This document shows, in pieces, positions 8,246-18,339 of a stretch of DNA of 64,000 nucleotides. Position 1 is the stretch's first letter. Every line of letters begins with the position of its first letter. The stretch comes from Diogma glabrata. Its lineage: Eukaryota > Arthropoda > Insecta > Diptera > Cylindrotomidae. Under the pieces are notes generated by a model. The model worked only from the letters and a program-made list of their open reading frames with translations. It ran no database searches and had not been told where the DNA came from. A program made the translations under genes and the position numbers. The stretch is taken from assembly GCA_963693315.1 (NCBI GenBank), contig OY856186.1, positions 298,722,452 through 298,786,451 on the forward strand. The letters are read 5' to 3'.

Positions 8246-8797
8246 ATGCAGCGTCAGGAAGTGATAAATGAATTACATAGACAGGCCAGAAAAAATTTTC
8301 TTAGACGCAAAGTAATCACAAAAGGAATAGACGATCTGTGGCAGGCCGATCTAGTTGAACTAACCACTTACAAAAAAATAAATGAAAATTATTGTTTTCT
8401 TCTAGTAGTTATTGATACATTTTCTAAATATTGTTGGGTTGCCCCACTTAAAAATAAAACAGGTGTGGAAATTTCTAAGGCTATCCAAAAAATTATAGAA
8501 ATGAATCGAAGATTTCCTAAACATCTTCAAACAGATATGGGGAAAGAATTTTACAACAGTCAATTCAACAATTTAATGCAGCAGTATAATATTAAACATT
8601 ATTCTTCGTTTAGTTTTTTAAAGGCTAGCATTGTAGAAAGATTAAATCGCACGATTAAACAACGTATGTGGAAAATGTTTAGTTATCGTGGCACCTATAA
8701 ATGGATCGATAAAATTCAAGAAATTATTAAAGATTACAATCATACCAAACATCGAACTATTAAAATGGCACCAGTTAATGTCTCGAAAAAAAAATGA
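8246..8797 (+). CDS. Polinton integrase, catalytic part
   Basis: A retroviral-type integrase (rve fold) that joins the element's ends to host DNA and makes 6-bp duplications. The opening LHRQARKNF.RRKV.TKGIDDLWQADLVEL is typical of Polinton integrases. Catalytic residues are Asp35 (WQADLVEL), Asp97 (LQTDMGKEF) and Glu131 (ASIVERLNRT); the 33-residue gap between the last two suits Polintons. No N-terminal HHCC zinc finger is seen, as usual here. The frame ends at a TGA right after a run of nine A (8786-8794). The C-terminal domains continue in another frame, so as it stands the product lacks them. Confidence 0.93.
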   Translation: MQRQEVINELHRQARKNFLRRKVITKGIDDLWQADLVELTTYKKINENYCFLLVVIDTFSKYCWVAPLKNKTGVEISKAIQKIIEMNRRFPKHLQTDMGKEFYNSQFNNLMQQYNIKHYSSFSFLKASIVERLNRTIKQRMWKMFSYRGTYKWIDKIQEIIKDYNHTKHRTIKMAPVNVSKKK

Positions 8798-9167
8798 ATC
8801 AGCTCTTTTAAAGAATATTTTTACACCTAGTCCAAAATTGGGTAAAGCAAAATTTAAGAAAGGAGATTACGTTCGAATTAGCAAGCATAAAACAATTTTT
8901 GAGAAATCGTACACAGCTAACTGGTCTCCTGAAATATTTAAAATCAACGAAGTCAAACATAAGTTACCAATAACCTATTTACTTATAGATTATTACAATC
9001 AACCAATTGCCGGTCGCTTTTACGAGCATGAGTTGCAGAAAACAAAACACCCCGACTTGTATCTGGTTGAGAAAGTTTTAAAACAGAAAAAAAATCAAAT
9101 TTTTGTGAAATGGCTAGGGTTTAATGAAACTCAAAACACATGGATACACAAAAACAACTTAATTTAA
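8793..9167 (+). pseudogene. Integrase C-terminal part with chromodomain, out of frame
   Basis: This frame carries the rest of the integrase: an SH3-like region (KAKFKKGDYVRISKHKTIFE, then GRFYEHELQKTKH) and a C-terminal chromodomain (YLVEKVLKQ, KNQIFVKWLGF, NTWIHKNNLI) that in such elements targets integration to chromatin. It is one base out of step with the catalytic part. The change falls in the A9 run at 8786-8794, where an eight-base run would keep the frame. An open frame in this phase reaches back to 8688, but that part is a shadow of the catalytic domain. Homopolymer indel, slippage or decay are all possible. Confidence 0.85.
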
Positions 9168-9540
9168 ATTCTATATAATTAATAAAGTTTTTATTTTAAC
9201 AAATATAATAGAAAATTATGCCTGTTTGCAGAAATACACACATAATTAAAATTATACAAATTTTTTACCCAAATCTAACCAAAATAATTTTATGTAAACG
9301 TAAAGTTTTATAAAGGTTACACTTTTTTTTACCGTAAACTCTTGACGCAATTCGTTGAATAACTTATTTCTTTAGCACTTGTTTTATACGTACGTTAATG
9401 TAAATTTAAAAAAATAAAAGATTTAATTTTATTTCTAAGATTTCTCAATATATTTCGTCCTTTTATGACATCCATTAAAGTTTTATTTTAAAAATATAAT
9501 ATAAAATATAATACTCGTTTTTCAGATAATTTCAAGTTGA

Positions 9541-9956
9541 TTATTCCCAGGGCTGACCATTCTGTTCAAATACTATGTCGCTTGAACTGATTTCTTTCTT
9601 ATTGAACGCAAACAAAGGTGCGTTCAATTTTGTGGCGTCTCGCCCAATAAATCTTATGGTCATCCCATTTTGAGGTACTGCCCCTTCGACAAATAATTTT
9701 GCCAGTCTTGGCGGCATCCACAAGTTCAGATCTTCTTCCACATTTAACAAAATTCGATCACCAAATTTTGTCTTAATTAATTTCCACCCGGTTATTTCAT
9801 GCTCCGTTGATCCTAGGTCCTCAGGGTTGATCACTTTGTTTAATACAGTGTTTGCCGCCTTATTTAAGGTTTTTATTAAATTATCCTACAAGTTAACAAA
9901 ATAATTAAATTAAATTTATTTTTCAAAATAAAGCAATTTTTTTAATAACTTACCAT
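9541..9956 (-). CDS. Small spliced Polinton protein, possibly OB-fold
   Basis: The open frame at 9541-9885 lacks an upstream ATG on its own; a GTG at 9834 is the nearest initiator-like codon. On the minus strand an ATG at 9956-9954 is followed at once by GTAAGT. A 68-base AU-rich intron (9953-9886) ends in CTTGTAG, and splicing gives a 115-residue protein beginning MDNLIKTLNKAA. Later parts, ITGWKLIKTKFGDRILL and LWMPPRLAK, resemble a small protein repeated in Polintons that looks like a single-strand DNA-binding OB-fold, but this is resemblance only. It lies between integrase (convergent) and PolB (divergent). Intron size and signals are normal for insects. Confidence 0.65.
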
Positions 9957-10566
9957 GGTTTTGTAATTATTGCTGGCTTTACCTTTGGTTTGATTGACTT
10001 TTCCAATTATGATTTCAACAGTAGAAATGTGTTGCTATTTATACAAATTTTCTTAATATGGTAAATGTGAATGTGAGCTTAGCAAGGAAATATTTCGATT
10101 AATTAATTAAAAATTATTATTAATAAAAAAACAATTTAAACGAAAATAATCTGTATACGGTTATTTGAACGGTTATCTTATTTCATTTTCACGTTGGACG
10201 GTTCATTTAGTGACATTCATAAAAAATTTATAGGGTAATTAACATGAATTAAAATGAAGAAAAATATTGATTAATATTTACATTGTAAAAAAATCAATAA
10301 CAAACTCTTTTCTTAAGATCAAAAAGTTTATACTTTCTAGATAACCGAGGTAACTGAACCAATATAAATACAAATCAATTTTAAAGTTATTTAAACCATG
10401 CACTTAAGAGAAAAATAAAGCTTATAATTTATATATACCTACGATAAGATGTTTTCTATATAAAAACATTTGTATTTAACATTTTAACTTAATTCATTAC
10501 TTGCAAGTCAAGCGAAAAACTTAACAAGTTAAAACAGTGAAATTTTTAAACAAATTTAAACAAAAA
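9957..10566. promoter_or_regulatory. Divergent intergenic region, TATA for PolB
   Basis: About 610 AT-rich bases between the reverse small gene and the polymerase gene. TATATAAAA at 10457-10465 is about 100 bases before the ATG at 10567 and is the likely polymerase promoter. I see no ORF or structured repeat in the rest. Confidence 0.5.
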
Positions 10567-10686
10567 ATGAGTCAACTAACAATAAACGTCCAAAGAATCT
10601 CCATCAATGAGTTGGTGGAGTACTGTAAGGTGACCAAGGATAAAAAACTAAGGAGGATATATTTCTTACCATCTCAAAAAAACTGA
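10567..10686 (+). pseudogene. Out-of-frame N-terminus of the DNA polymerase
   Basis: An ATG at 10567 opens a 39-residue frame (MSQLTINVQRISINELVEYC...). Its first ~26 residues read like a real N-terminus. Near the A6 run at 10642-10647 the plausible coding frame moves to the one that continues into the polymerase (open from 10644), leaving this frame to stop at 10684. One extra A would restore continuity. I tested an intron instead (GTGACC...GATAG), but it joins the wrong phase and lacks a pyrimidine tract, so a one-base indel is the simpler reading. Confidence 0.6.
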
Positions 10687-13600
10687 TAGAGTCCAACTTC
10701 GATGTTGAAGATGATATTTTAAGAAACGACATAAAAGAGCTATCGCATCAAATTTACAACAATGATGTGATACGTGTTATAAACTGGCTTAATCCTGTTC
10801 AGTCGGTTGAGAGTTTCCAACAAAATGAAACAAGGCTTCAACGACAACAACAACAACAAGAGCCAAATCATCAGTTTATAGATGGTTCAAATACAGATAA
10901 AACTAAAATCAAACACCAACCCCCAATCAAATCAATTAAGGCTCTTAGTTTAACGAAAAATAACATTAAACATCCAATACAACAACAACAAACATTTCAA
11001 CAGGTAGAACAACAACCTATTAATTTAACAAAACAACAACATCAATCACAACTACCACAACACCAAACTCAACAACCACATCAACAACAGCAACAGCCAC
11101 AACATACACAACAGCAAAAAACCCAGTTTGAAGCGGAAAATGATTTACCGCTCGACTTGGTAAAATCTAATCAACGTTCAGAACATCACCAAAACCAACC
11201 ATCTAAAGAATATTTACAATCTGGGTCAGGAATGATAGTGAACCAGCAGCAATATCTACAAGAAATCTCTGGGAAGAATAAATTTATTAATATTATTAGC
11301 CAAGTAAGTGTATTTAACCCTAAATTTAATGTAAGTAGTACTGTAACTAATTTTAAATTTAAAAACATAGTCAAAAACGGGGTTGATCTTTCAGTATATT
11401 TAAAAGGTGCATTCGACGAGTTAATCTCTTTCATTGCTAGCAATGCTTCACCGCATTTCAAAATCGGTATAAAAATTACGTTACCAGAAATGGATACATC
11501 TAAACCAATCGGTTTAAGTTTTACCGATGTATCTAAATTAAAAGGTGAAACAGTTGCAGCAGTTTTAGAGTCGGTCGCCCAGTCGAATTCAAATTTTCTT
11601 TTAACCGATGTTCTTCAGGTGACCACCGTTTTGGTCCATATTCCATCCGGTAAAGGGCGAATGCGGAACATAAAAAATATTCCATCGCGAGATTTATTAA
11701 AATATAAGACCAGGTCTCTAATCGATCTAAAACACCCTGATTCAGATTCTTATTGTCTCCCAATTGCTCTATTAGTAGGAAAATGTTTAGCTGATAAGAA
11801 TTCTGATAAATTGAAATTATTCAAAAGTGACAACAGAGTTCTTATGAATGAGGTTCATGATATAATGAAACGTGGAGCAATCAAGATCGATAACCATTTC
11901 GGTTCATCTCTGCTCCAAATTCATTCATATCAAAAACTTCTGAATGGCTACAAAATAGTTGTTTACAACAACACCAAAAATCCAAAAGAATTTTTATTTT
12001 TTTCTGAAATTCAGTCTCCATTGGTAATCAGCTTGTTTTATTTTGAAGATATACAGCATTTCGCAACATTAAGTAATGTGAAAGGGTTTTTTGGTTGGAG
12101 GCAACAGTGTACACATTGTTTAGAGCTGTATAACCATAAAATTTATCACATTTGTCCTGAAAAATGTAAAAGTTGTCTTGAGTCTCCCCCATGTAATCGA
12201 TTTGAAAAACAAATAACCTGCCCAGATTGCAATCGGAATTTTTATGGGATGATATGCTATGATAGACATACATCTTCCACTTCGTCCTCCCCAGGCTCCT
12301 CTATTTGCAACACTTTAATAAACTGTAAACTTTGCGCAAAATTTGTAGATTATCGAAAACGAGCCAATAAACGCCATCAGTGTGAGGAAAAGCAATGTTT
12401 TGTATGCAAGCTGATTGTTGATCAAGATCATCAGTGCTACGTTCAGAAATATAAAGTACATCCCATTGTCACGTTTTCGATCATTTTCTTTGACCTGGAG
12501 TGTACGCAGTCCAAAAACATTGGCGATGAAATATTTTTGCACGAGCCAAATTTATGCGTTGCTCAAATTGTATGCAATAATTGCTATTTGGCACCGGATC
12601 CGGTCTGTTGTTCTTTTTGTGGTAAACGCGAACAAATTTTTGAAAACGATGCAGTTGAAGATTGTGTTAAGAAATTCATCGACTTCTGTGAACAATTTCG
12701 GCAAAATTCTACTAAAGTTTATTGTGTTGCACATAATTTTAAATCATATGATGGGCAGTTCATAATTAGAGAGCTGTCCAAAAGAGACAAATCAATTATG
12801 CCAATTCTGGGTGGAATGAAAATTTTTAAAATAATCTATGATAATCGTGTTACATTTATTGACTCTTTGAATTTTCTTCCAATGCCGCTGTCAAAATTTC
12901 CGGAAACATTCGGCTTCAATAGTTTGTCGAAAGGGTGGTATCCTCATTTTTTCAACACCGTTGAAAACTATAATTACGTGGGGCCGATTCCTGATAAAAA
13001 ATACTTTGGGGTCTCTCATATGAATGAAAAAGAGGTTCAAAATTTTGACAAGTGGCATCGTGAGCAATCACAACTAAATTTACCGTACGAGAACCGAAAA
13101 GAACTCGTAAAGTACTGCTCTCTGGATGTGGAGATTCTGCGTAAGGGTTGTCTAAGTTTTATGCGTAGTTTTTTAGAAATAACGAGTGTGAACCCCTTAC
13201 TACAGGCGTTTACCTTAGCACAAGCTGTCATGTTAGCTTATCGTAAAAAATTTATAACAGAAAATACGCTCGGTGTAATTCCTGCAAGCTTATATAATCA
13301 CACCAACAAAAACCAATCGCGTATCGGTTTAATGTGGTTAGTTTACGAAAGAAGACAAATTTCATCTGCGACAGAAGAAATTCGTTACGAAGTAAAACTT
13401 CCCACCACAAATTTATACGTAGATGGTTTATGTGAAAGTAGTAAAACTGTTTATAAGTTTTTGGGGTGCTATTGGCACGGATGTAAAAAATGTTTTGTAG
13501 CCAGAAAGTGTGAAACAAAAGATAACGATACGTTTGATATGAGGTACGAGCAAACAATGGTTCGATTGACCTTTATTTCTTCCTTGGGTTACAAAATTAA

Positions 13601-15080
13601 AAAAGTTTGGGAGTGTGACTTCAAAAGATTTTTAACAGAAAATTTGGATATTTCAACAAGTCTTGAAAACGATCCAGAAATACGTTACGGTTACCTTAAC
13701 CCAAGAGATGCACTATATGGTGGCCGAACAGAAACTTTCAAGCTGTATTATAAGATACAGCCTGGTGAAAAAATTCGCTATTTGGATTTTACATCACTAT
13801 ATCCTTTTGTAAATAAATACTGTAAAAACCCAATTCATCATCCAAAAGTTTTTCGACGTGAACAATGTATGGGGCTCGAAATTTCCAATTTAGATGGATT
13901 AATCAAATGTGCCATACTCCCTCCTCAAACACTTTTGATTCCGGTTCTTCCATCAAAAATTAACGATAAGTTGCTGTTTACGCTTTGTCGAACGTGTGCA
14001 CAACAGGTAAATGTCACAAGATATTGTACACATAACGAAGACGAACGAATGTTGGTTGGTACATGGGTTATTGATGAAGTGAAATTGGCCGTAAAACATG
14101 GGTACAATATTAAAGAAATTTTTGAAGTTTGGCAATATGAGATATCACAATATGACCGAGCTACAAAGACCGGGGGGGTATTCACTGATTATATGAATTG
14201 CTTTTTGAAACTGAAACAAGAAGCTAGCGATTGGCCAGCAGATGTTTCAACACCAAGCGAGAAAGAAACCTTTATTAAGGATTTTTTCGAGCATGAGGGT
14301 ATTCAGTTAGATGCAACGGCAATTCGAAATAATCCATCACAAAGGGGTTGTAGTAAACTCGCTTTGAATGCTCTTTGGGGTAAATTTGGACAACGAAACG
14401 ATAGGACGATGACAACAATAGTTCACGAGGTAAAGGACCTGTACGATTTAATTTCTTCGCCTGGCATTGAAATTACCGACGTGTTACCTGTTGAAAATGT
14501 ATTATGGGTAAAGTGGAAACATTATAATAGCGATTCAGCAGCACCTCTGAAACATGTTTCATTATCCATTGGGGCATTTACGACAGCTAACGCACGAATA
14601 AAATTGTACAATGAGTTGGCAAAGGTGCAAGGAAAACTCTTGTACTGTGATACTGACTCGATAATTTTTATAGATGGTTCATCTAACATTGAGACAGGAA
14701 ATTTTATCGGAGATTTAACAAACGAACTATCGGGCTACGGACAAAATGCGTATATAACCGAATTTGCGAGCACGGGTCCTAAATCTTACGGATATATTGT
14801 ATTCAATCCAGATACAGGGGAATACCACGAGACAGCCAAGTGTAAAGGTATAACCCTAAACATCGAGTCAAAAAAAGTAATGAATTTCTACTCGTTGAAA
14901 AGCATTGTGACCGATGTCGAAGATGAGGGATTTCGCGTGGTCACCGATGCCAAAAAAATTAAAAGGCGGAAAGTGTTACAGGTAGTTTCGGAACCTGTAT
15001 CCAAGAAGTTTGGATTTACATATACCAAAAGAGTGTGTTCAGACGATTTCAAGACAACCCCATTTGGTTATCAAATATAA
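10644..15080 (+). CDS. Protein-primed family B DNA polymerase (pPolB)
   Basis: Replicates the element from its ends with a protein primer. Numbering from the GTG at 10767 gives 1437 residues; the frame is open from 10644 with no in-frame ATG before it, because the true start is probably at 10567 in another frame. Order: Q/H-rich low-complexity segment (to ~residue 135), a conserved middle domain, a Cys/His-rich region (~450-565, several CxxC pairs), exonuclease motifs Exo I FFDLECT (D576, E578), Exo II HNFKSYD (D662) and Exo III YCSLDVE (D787), then polymerase motifs A YLDFTSLYP (D1007), B SKLALNALWGKFG (K1197) and C YCDTDS (D1295, D1297), and GPKSYGY near the end. All catalytic residues are present. 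Confidence 0.95.
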   Translation, partial: KTKEDIFLTISKKLIESNFDVEDDILRNDIKELSHQIYNNDVIRVINWLNPVQSVESFQQNETRLQRQQQQQEPNHQFIDGSNTDKTKIKHQPPIKSIKALSLTKNNIKHPIQQQQTFQQVEQQPINLTKQQHQSQLPQHQTQQPHQQQQQPQHTQQQKTQFEAENDLPLDLVKSNQRSEHHQNQPSKEYLQSGSGMIVNQQQYLQEISGKNKFINIISQVSVFNPKFNVSSTVTNFKFKNIVKNGVDLSVYLKGAFDELISFIASNASPHFKIGIKITLPEMDTSKPIGLSFTDVSKLKGETVAAVLESVAQSNSNFLLTDVLQVTTVLVHIPSGKGRMRNIKNIPSRDLLKYKTRSLIDLKHPDSDSYCLPIALLVGKCLADKNSDKLKLFKSDNRVLMNEVHDIMKRGAIKIDNHFGSSLLQIHSYQKLLNGYKIVVYNNTKNPKEFLFFSEIQSPLVISLFYFEDIQHFATLSNVKGFFGWRQQCTHCLELYNHKIYHICPEKCKSCLESPPCNRFEKQITCPDCNRNFYGMICYDRHTSSTSSSPGSSICNTLINCKLCAKFVDYRKRANKRHQCEEKQCFVCKLIVDQDHQCYVQKYKVHPIVTFSIIFFDLECTQSKNIGDEIFLHEPNLCVAQIVCNNCYLAPDPVCCSFCGKREQIFENDAVEDCVKKFIDFCEQFRQNSTKVYCVAHNFKSYDGQFIIRELSKRDKSIMPILGGMKIFKIIYDNRVTFIDSLNFLPMPLSKFPETFGFNSLSKGWYPHFFNTVENYNYVGPIPDKKYFGVSHMNEKEVQNFDKWHREQSQLNLPYENRKELVKYCSLDVEILRKGCLSFMRSFLEITSVNPLLQAFTLAQAVMLAYRKKFITENTLGVIPASLYNHTNKNQSRIGLMWLVYERRQISSATEEIRYEVKLPTTNLYVDGLCESSKTVYKFLGCYWHGCKKCFVARKCETKDNDTFDMRYEQTMVRLTFISSLGYKIKKVWECDFKRFLTENLDISTSLENDPEIRYGYLNPRDALYGGRTETFKLYYKIQPGEKIRYLDFTSLYPFVNKYCKNPIHHPKVFRREQCMGLEISNLDGLIKCAILPPQTLLIPVLPSKINDKLLFTLCRTCAQQVNVTRYCTHNEDERMLVGTWVIDEVKLAVKHGYNIKEIFEVWQYEISQYDRATKTGGVFTDYMNCFLKLKQEASDWPADVSTPSEKETFIKDFFEHEGIQLDATAIRNNPSQRGCSKLALNALWGKFGQRNDRTMTTIVHEVKDLYDLISSPGIEITDVLPVENVLWVKWKHYNSDSAAPLKHVSLSIGAFTTANARIKLYNELAKVQGKLLYCDTDSIIFIDGSSNIETGNFIGDLTNELSGYGQNAYITEFASTGPKSYGYIVFNPDTGEYHETAKCKGITLNIESKKVMNFYSLKSIVTDVEDEGFRVVTDAKKIKRRKVLQVVSEPVSKKFGFTYTKRVCSDDFKTTPFGYQI

Positions 15081-15298
15081 TAGGTTGTAATATTAGGATA
15101 TATTTTAAGTGTTTTGCAGAATGATATCTTTTAATTCACTAGATTAGAATTTGAAGATATTTTAAATTATACATAATAAATTTTGAGCAATTAAACTCAA
15201 GCAATTAAGTGTGAATAAGTATTAGAATTAAGGTAATTGAATAAGTACTAGCTGGATTAAAAATTAGTTTAAGAATTTTAATTAGAATAATTTTTTTG

Positions 15299-16585
15299 GT
15301 ATCGATAGTTTTATTATTGTTTAGTGTTTTGATTGAAATAGAGTTAAGAGTCAAAAATATTTATTTTTCCATATTATAATAAAATTTTGAATGAATAAAA
15401 ACAATTGATTTAATTATTATCTACAATGATTTTAACCAAATAAACATCTATAGTTGCAAAATTATCTTCATAAGTCTAATCAAACTCAAATAATTAACGA
15501 AACACAAAAAATATGTGTTCAAAGAAAAAATCAAAATCACTCAGCTACTCAATATATTAACTACACAAACAACAAGTTTCTTATTAATATTTTTTTCATT
15601 TCAAGATAAAAAGAAAATTTACATAATATACTCTGCCTCACACAAAAAATACGCGACCAAAGAAAAAACAAAAAAATGCAAAATTATCTTCATAAGTCTA
15701 ATCAAACTCAAATAATTAACGAAACACAAAAAATATGCGTTCAAAGAAAAAATCAAAATCACTCAGCTACTCAATATATTAACTACACAAACAACAAGTT
15801 TCTTATTAATATTTTTTTGATTTCAAGATAAAAAGAAAATTTACATAATATACTCTGCTTCACACAAAAAATACGCGACCAAAGAAAAAACAAAAAAAAT
15901 AACCAAACACAACAAACAAATTCATGTCGACTATTCTAAATATTAAGATAATCTTTTTAATTTCTTATTTTGTTTGATTTAAGTTTTACTTTTTCGTTTA
16001 ACTTTTTTTCAATATTTCTTTTGCTTGATTTTTGTTTCGAGTAGAATACTCGATATGAATTTGCTTATGCAAATTTTTTTGTTTTTTAATATAATATAAT
16101 ATAATATAATCTGCTTCACACAAAAATATACGATCAAAGAAAAAACAACAAAAAATTAATGTCGCAAAAATTGAAAATGTAAATAATATATGAAAATTTA
16201 TATTAACACCTAGCTAACTGAATGCGACCATGCGTGTTAGGTGTGTGAAACAAGTACGCAGCTTAATTATGCATAACAAATCCTACGTAACTCTTCATTA
16301 CCCCTGTGAAAACTATCCCAGAGATAAATTACTCATAACATAGCCCTCACACCTTTGAAATGACACTAATCTATTGATATACTGCTTGTAAAACATCCTA
16401 AGCGATCACACTTGCACTAGAAATGTGCTAAATTCATACAATTCCATAAATTTAATACATGTATCAATACCCAACCAAAAAATACACGTGTGCAACTTGA
16501 AAAATTTTTAAGGTGCACAAGCTTAGTATATTGTACCATTTCCGAAAGCCAACAAGATCATACAAGGTGGCACTATACTACTACT
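15299..16585. repeat. Polinton right terminal inverted repeat
   Basis: Inverted copy of 490-1773, ending in GGCACTATACTACTACT. It carries five mirrored copies of the TTTGGTCGCRTATTTTTT motif and the same internal ~220-bp duplication. The 66-residue frame at 15515-15715 is the mirror of 1357-1557 and is not a gene. The 218 bases between the polymerase stop and this arm hold only AT-rich sequence with an AATAAA at about 15175. Confidence 0.95.
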
Positions 16586-16591
16586 ACGGTG
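16586..16591. repeat. Target-site duplication, right copy (ACGGTG)
   Basis: Second copy of the six bases found at 484-489, immediately outside the right inverted repeat. The sequence resumes here exactly as in the uninterrupted copy (61721 onward). Confidence 0.95.
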
Positions 16592-16717
16592 CATGCACAA
16601 TGTATGAGGTTTTTCCTCATGAGATTTGAGCAACTTTTTATTATTATTTTTTTAATAGAAATACAATGCTTTAAAATGTAGGTAGCTCAATTCTCTATTA
16701 ATCATGAGGAAAAAGTT
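16592..16717. repeat. Right flank: continuation of the interrupted repeat
   Basis: Matches 61727-61853 with a few differences (for example CCTCAT against CCTCGT, and one T in a T-run), then diverges after GAGGAAAAAGTTA. From 16718 to about 17230 I see AT-rich unique sequence with a second GCATGCACAATG-like site (inverted) near 16835 and no gene. Confidence 0.8.
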
Positions 16718-17234
16718 ACGAAATTTTTAACTTTTTCACTGAGGAAAAAGTATTTCAAAAATAAACTGTTTTTTTCTCAAAATAAATTTTCATACAAACT
16801 TGGATCTCATGCGTAAAAGCATTTTCATTGTGCATGCATTATAAGATTATTATTATTAATCCAACATTATTAATCCAACACTAAAAAACAAATGACTTTG
16901 ATATTTGGTCAATCATTTTTGAAAGATATCACTACCATACAGTATCAAAATGAATGTTTAATTACTATGCATGCATGTTTGACAGCTGTGCTGTGCTGGG
17001 CCCTTAATATTTTATATTTTAAATAAACCTCATTCTGTTGTCAGGAAAAATATTTGCATGGCATTGTCCCAGTCACCGTGAAATTGTTTGCAAGAACTTT
17101 TTTTTGTTTTAATAATAGACTGTTAACTTCGAGATGAGGTTGTCATTACTTTAAATCTTTTTTTTCTTTTTTTCAGTATATTACTGTCCAGAAATTTATT
17201 GCGGCGATATTTCTTATAACTAATTCATAAATAC

Positions 17235-17455
17235 TAGAAATTGCCCAGTGGCCGAAATTCGGACATTGTAAATAGACTTATGGATATGATGTAATTGATT
17301 TTGAATTGTGAAACAAACAACTTGTAAAAACAAAATAACCGAACAAAACCTCACATTTTTCTACTTTTTTCTCAAAAAATCGTTTAAATTTAAAAAAAAA
17401 CTAGTAGGGTAGAGTGTGACCATAGCGGCCACGCCAAGAACTTCCCGTAAGTTCA
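17235..17455. repeat. Dispersed repeat shared with 56.3 kb and 45.8/48.0 kb
   Basis: 17235-17400 (CAGTGGCCGAAATTCGG..., ACAAAATAACCGAACAAAACC) is an inverted relative of 56345-56565. 17400-17455 (GGTAGAGTGTGACCATAGC..., CCAAGAACTTCCCGTAAG) is the inverted form of the sequence that flanks the hAT insertion at 45850-45877 and 47957-47995, and so shows that site intact. No coding potential. Confidence 0.7.
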
Positions 17456-17674
17456 ATAGGTAACGTAAAGATATTTTCTTAAAACTTTAATAAATTGAAA
17501 TTCTCTTTCTAAGACTTGCAATTAATCGTCATTTTTTCATCTTTTGGTTACACTGGAAAGAAGATTTTCATTGCACCATATATTTAAAAAAAACTAGCGG
17601 TGTAGTCTACTTAGAGTCTACTTTATCAACGTTGCTAAAAATTTTTCGATTTTTCTCAAACAATATCACCATTT

Positions 17675-17895
17675 TTAGGGTTCCGTACTTTGAAAAAGTA
17701 AAAACGGTACCCTATTGGTGAAACTTCGGTGTCCGTCCGAATTTCTACATAATCGATTTTCTCAAAAACTATAAGTGCTATCAACATAAAATTTTTTACA
17801 GTTATAAAATGTATTTTCCCACGCCTACTGACAACAAGAAAATTATGAATATTATTTTTTATCAATATTTTATGGACATTGATAAGGAGATAGTA
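17675..17895. repeat. GGGTTCCGTACTTTG repeat, copy 1
   Basis: Starts GGGTTCCGTACTTTGAAAAA and runs through CGGTGTCCGTCCGAATTTC and TACATAATCGATT. A diverged direct copy is at 48535-48720. The family is non-coding here, and an 81-residue reverse frame across it is a shadow. From 17900 to 18340 I see AT-rich sequence without a recognised feature. Confidence 0.7.
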
Positions 17896-18339
17896 AAACA
17901 AAAGTTTGTTTTAAGGAATCGAGTTTGGTTTAAAAAAATCAAAAAAAAATCCAAATATATCAAAAAGACATTTCAATGAATTATCGACTGCTTAGTTTTT
18001 AAGTTATTTCCAAAAAAGTGTGTATATTTTTTTGTCCCCCACCTTAACTTCGAACATTACAAAAGCAGCACCTTATGCTCTAAGTTTCAACAAAATTAAA
18101 TGTCAAGACTGAGAAGTCTAAAAAAAAAGTTGTTCATCGAACCACAGACATCCTCCCCGACTCCTTTGCCAAATATTGAAAATAGCTGATTCAAAATAGC
18201 ACATTTTCCATATTCAAATAAAACCGGATGCGTTTGTGGCTCATTTTAATTCAAAAGTTTCATCAAGTTCTCATGCGTTTGCGTAATGAAAATAACGCCT
18301 ATTTTTCAAATTTTCTTAAAAAAACTCAAAAAGTAAGAT

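Larger units (their letters stand above)
490..16585 (+). mobile_element. Polinton/Maverick element, near-complete
   Basis: A 16.1-kb element with inverted termini of about 1.28 kb, a 6-bp target duplication and the diagnostic Polinton gene set: HerA/FtsK-type ATPase, minor and major capsid proteins, adenain-like protease, retroviral-type integrase with chromodomain, and protein-primed PolB. Capsid and packaging genes are on the + strand at 1911-7214, two small genes are reversed, and PolB fills the right end. The arms are almost identical to each other, so insertion or last gene conversion was recent. Frame breaks at A-runs in integrase and PolB are the only clear damage. These may be decay or homopolymer errors in the assembly. 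The element is the transposon form of a virus lineage (adintovirus-like), and virion formation is inferred, not shown. Confidence 0.96.

Noticed and set aside
10629..10690. Possible intron joining the ATG at 10567 to the polymerase frame
   Set aside because: Donor GTGACC is poor, there is no pyrimidine tract before GATAG, and the join enters the wrong phase. A one-base change at the A6 run explains the data better.
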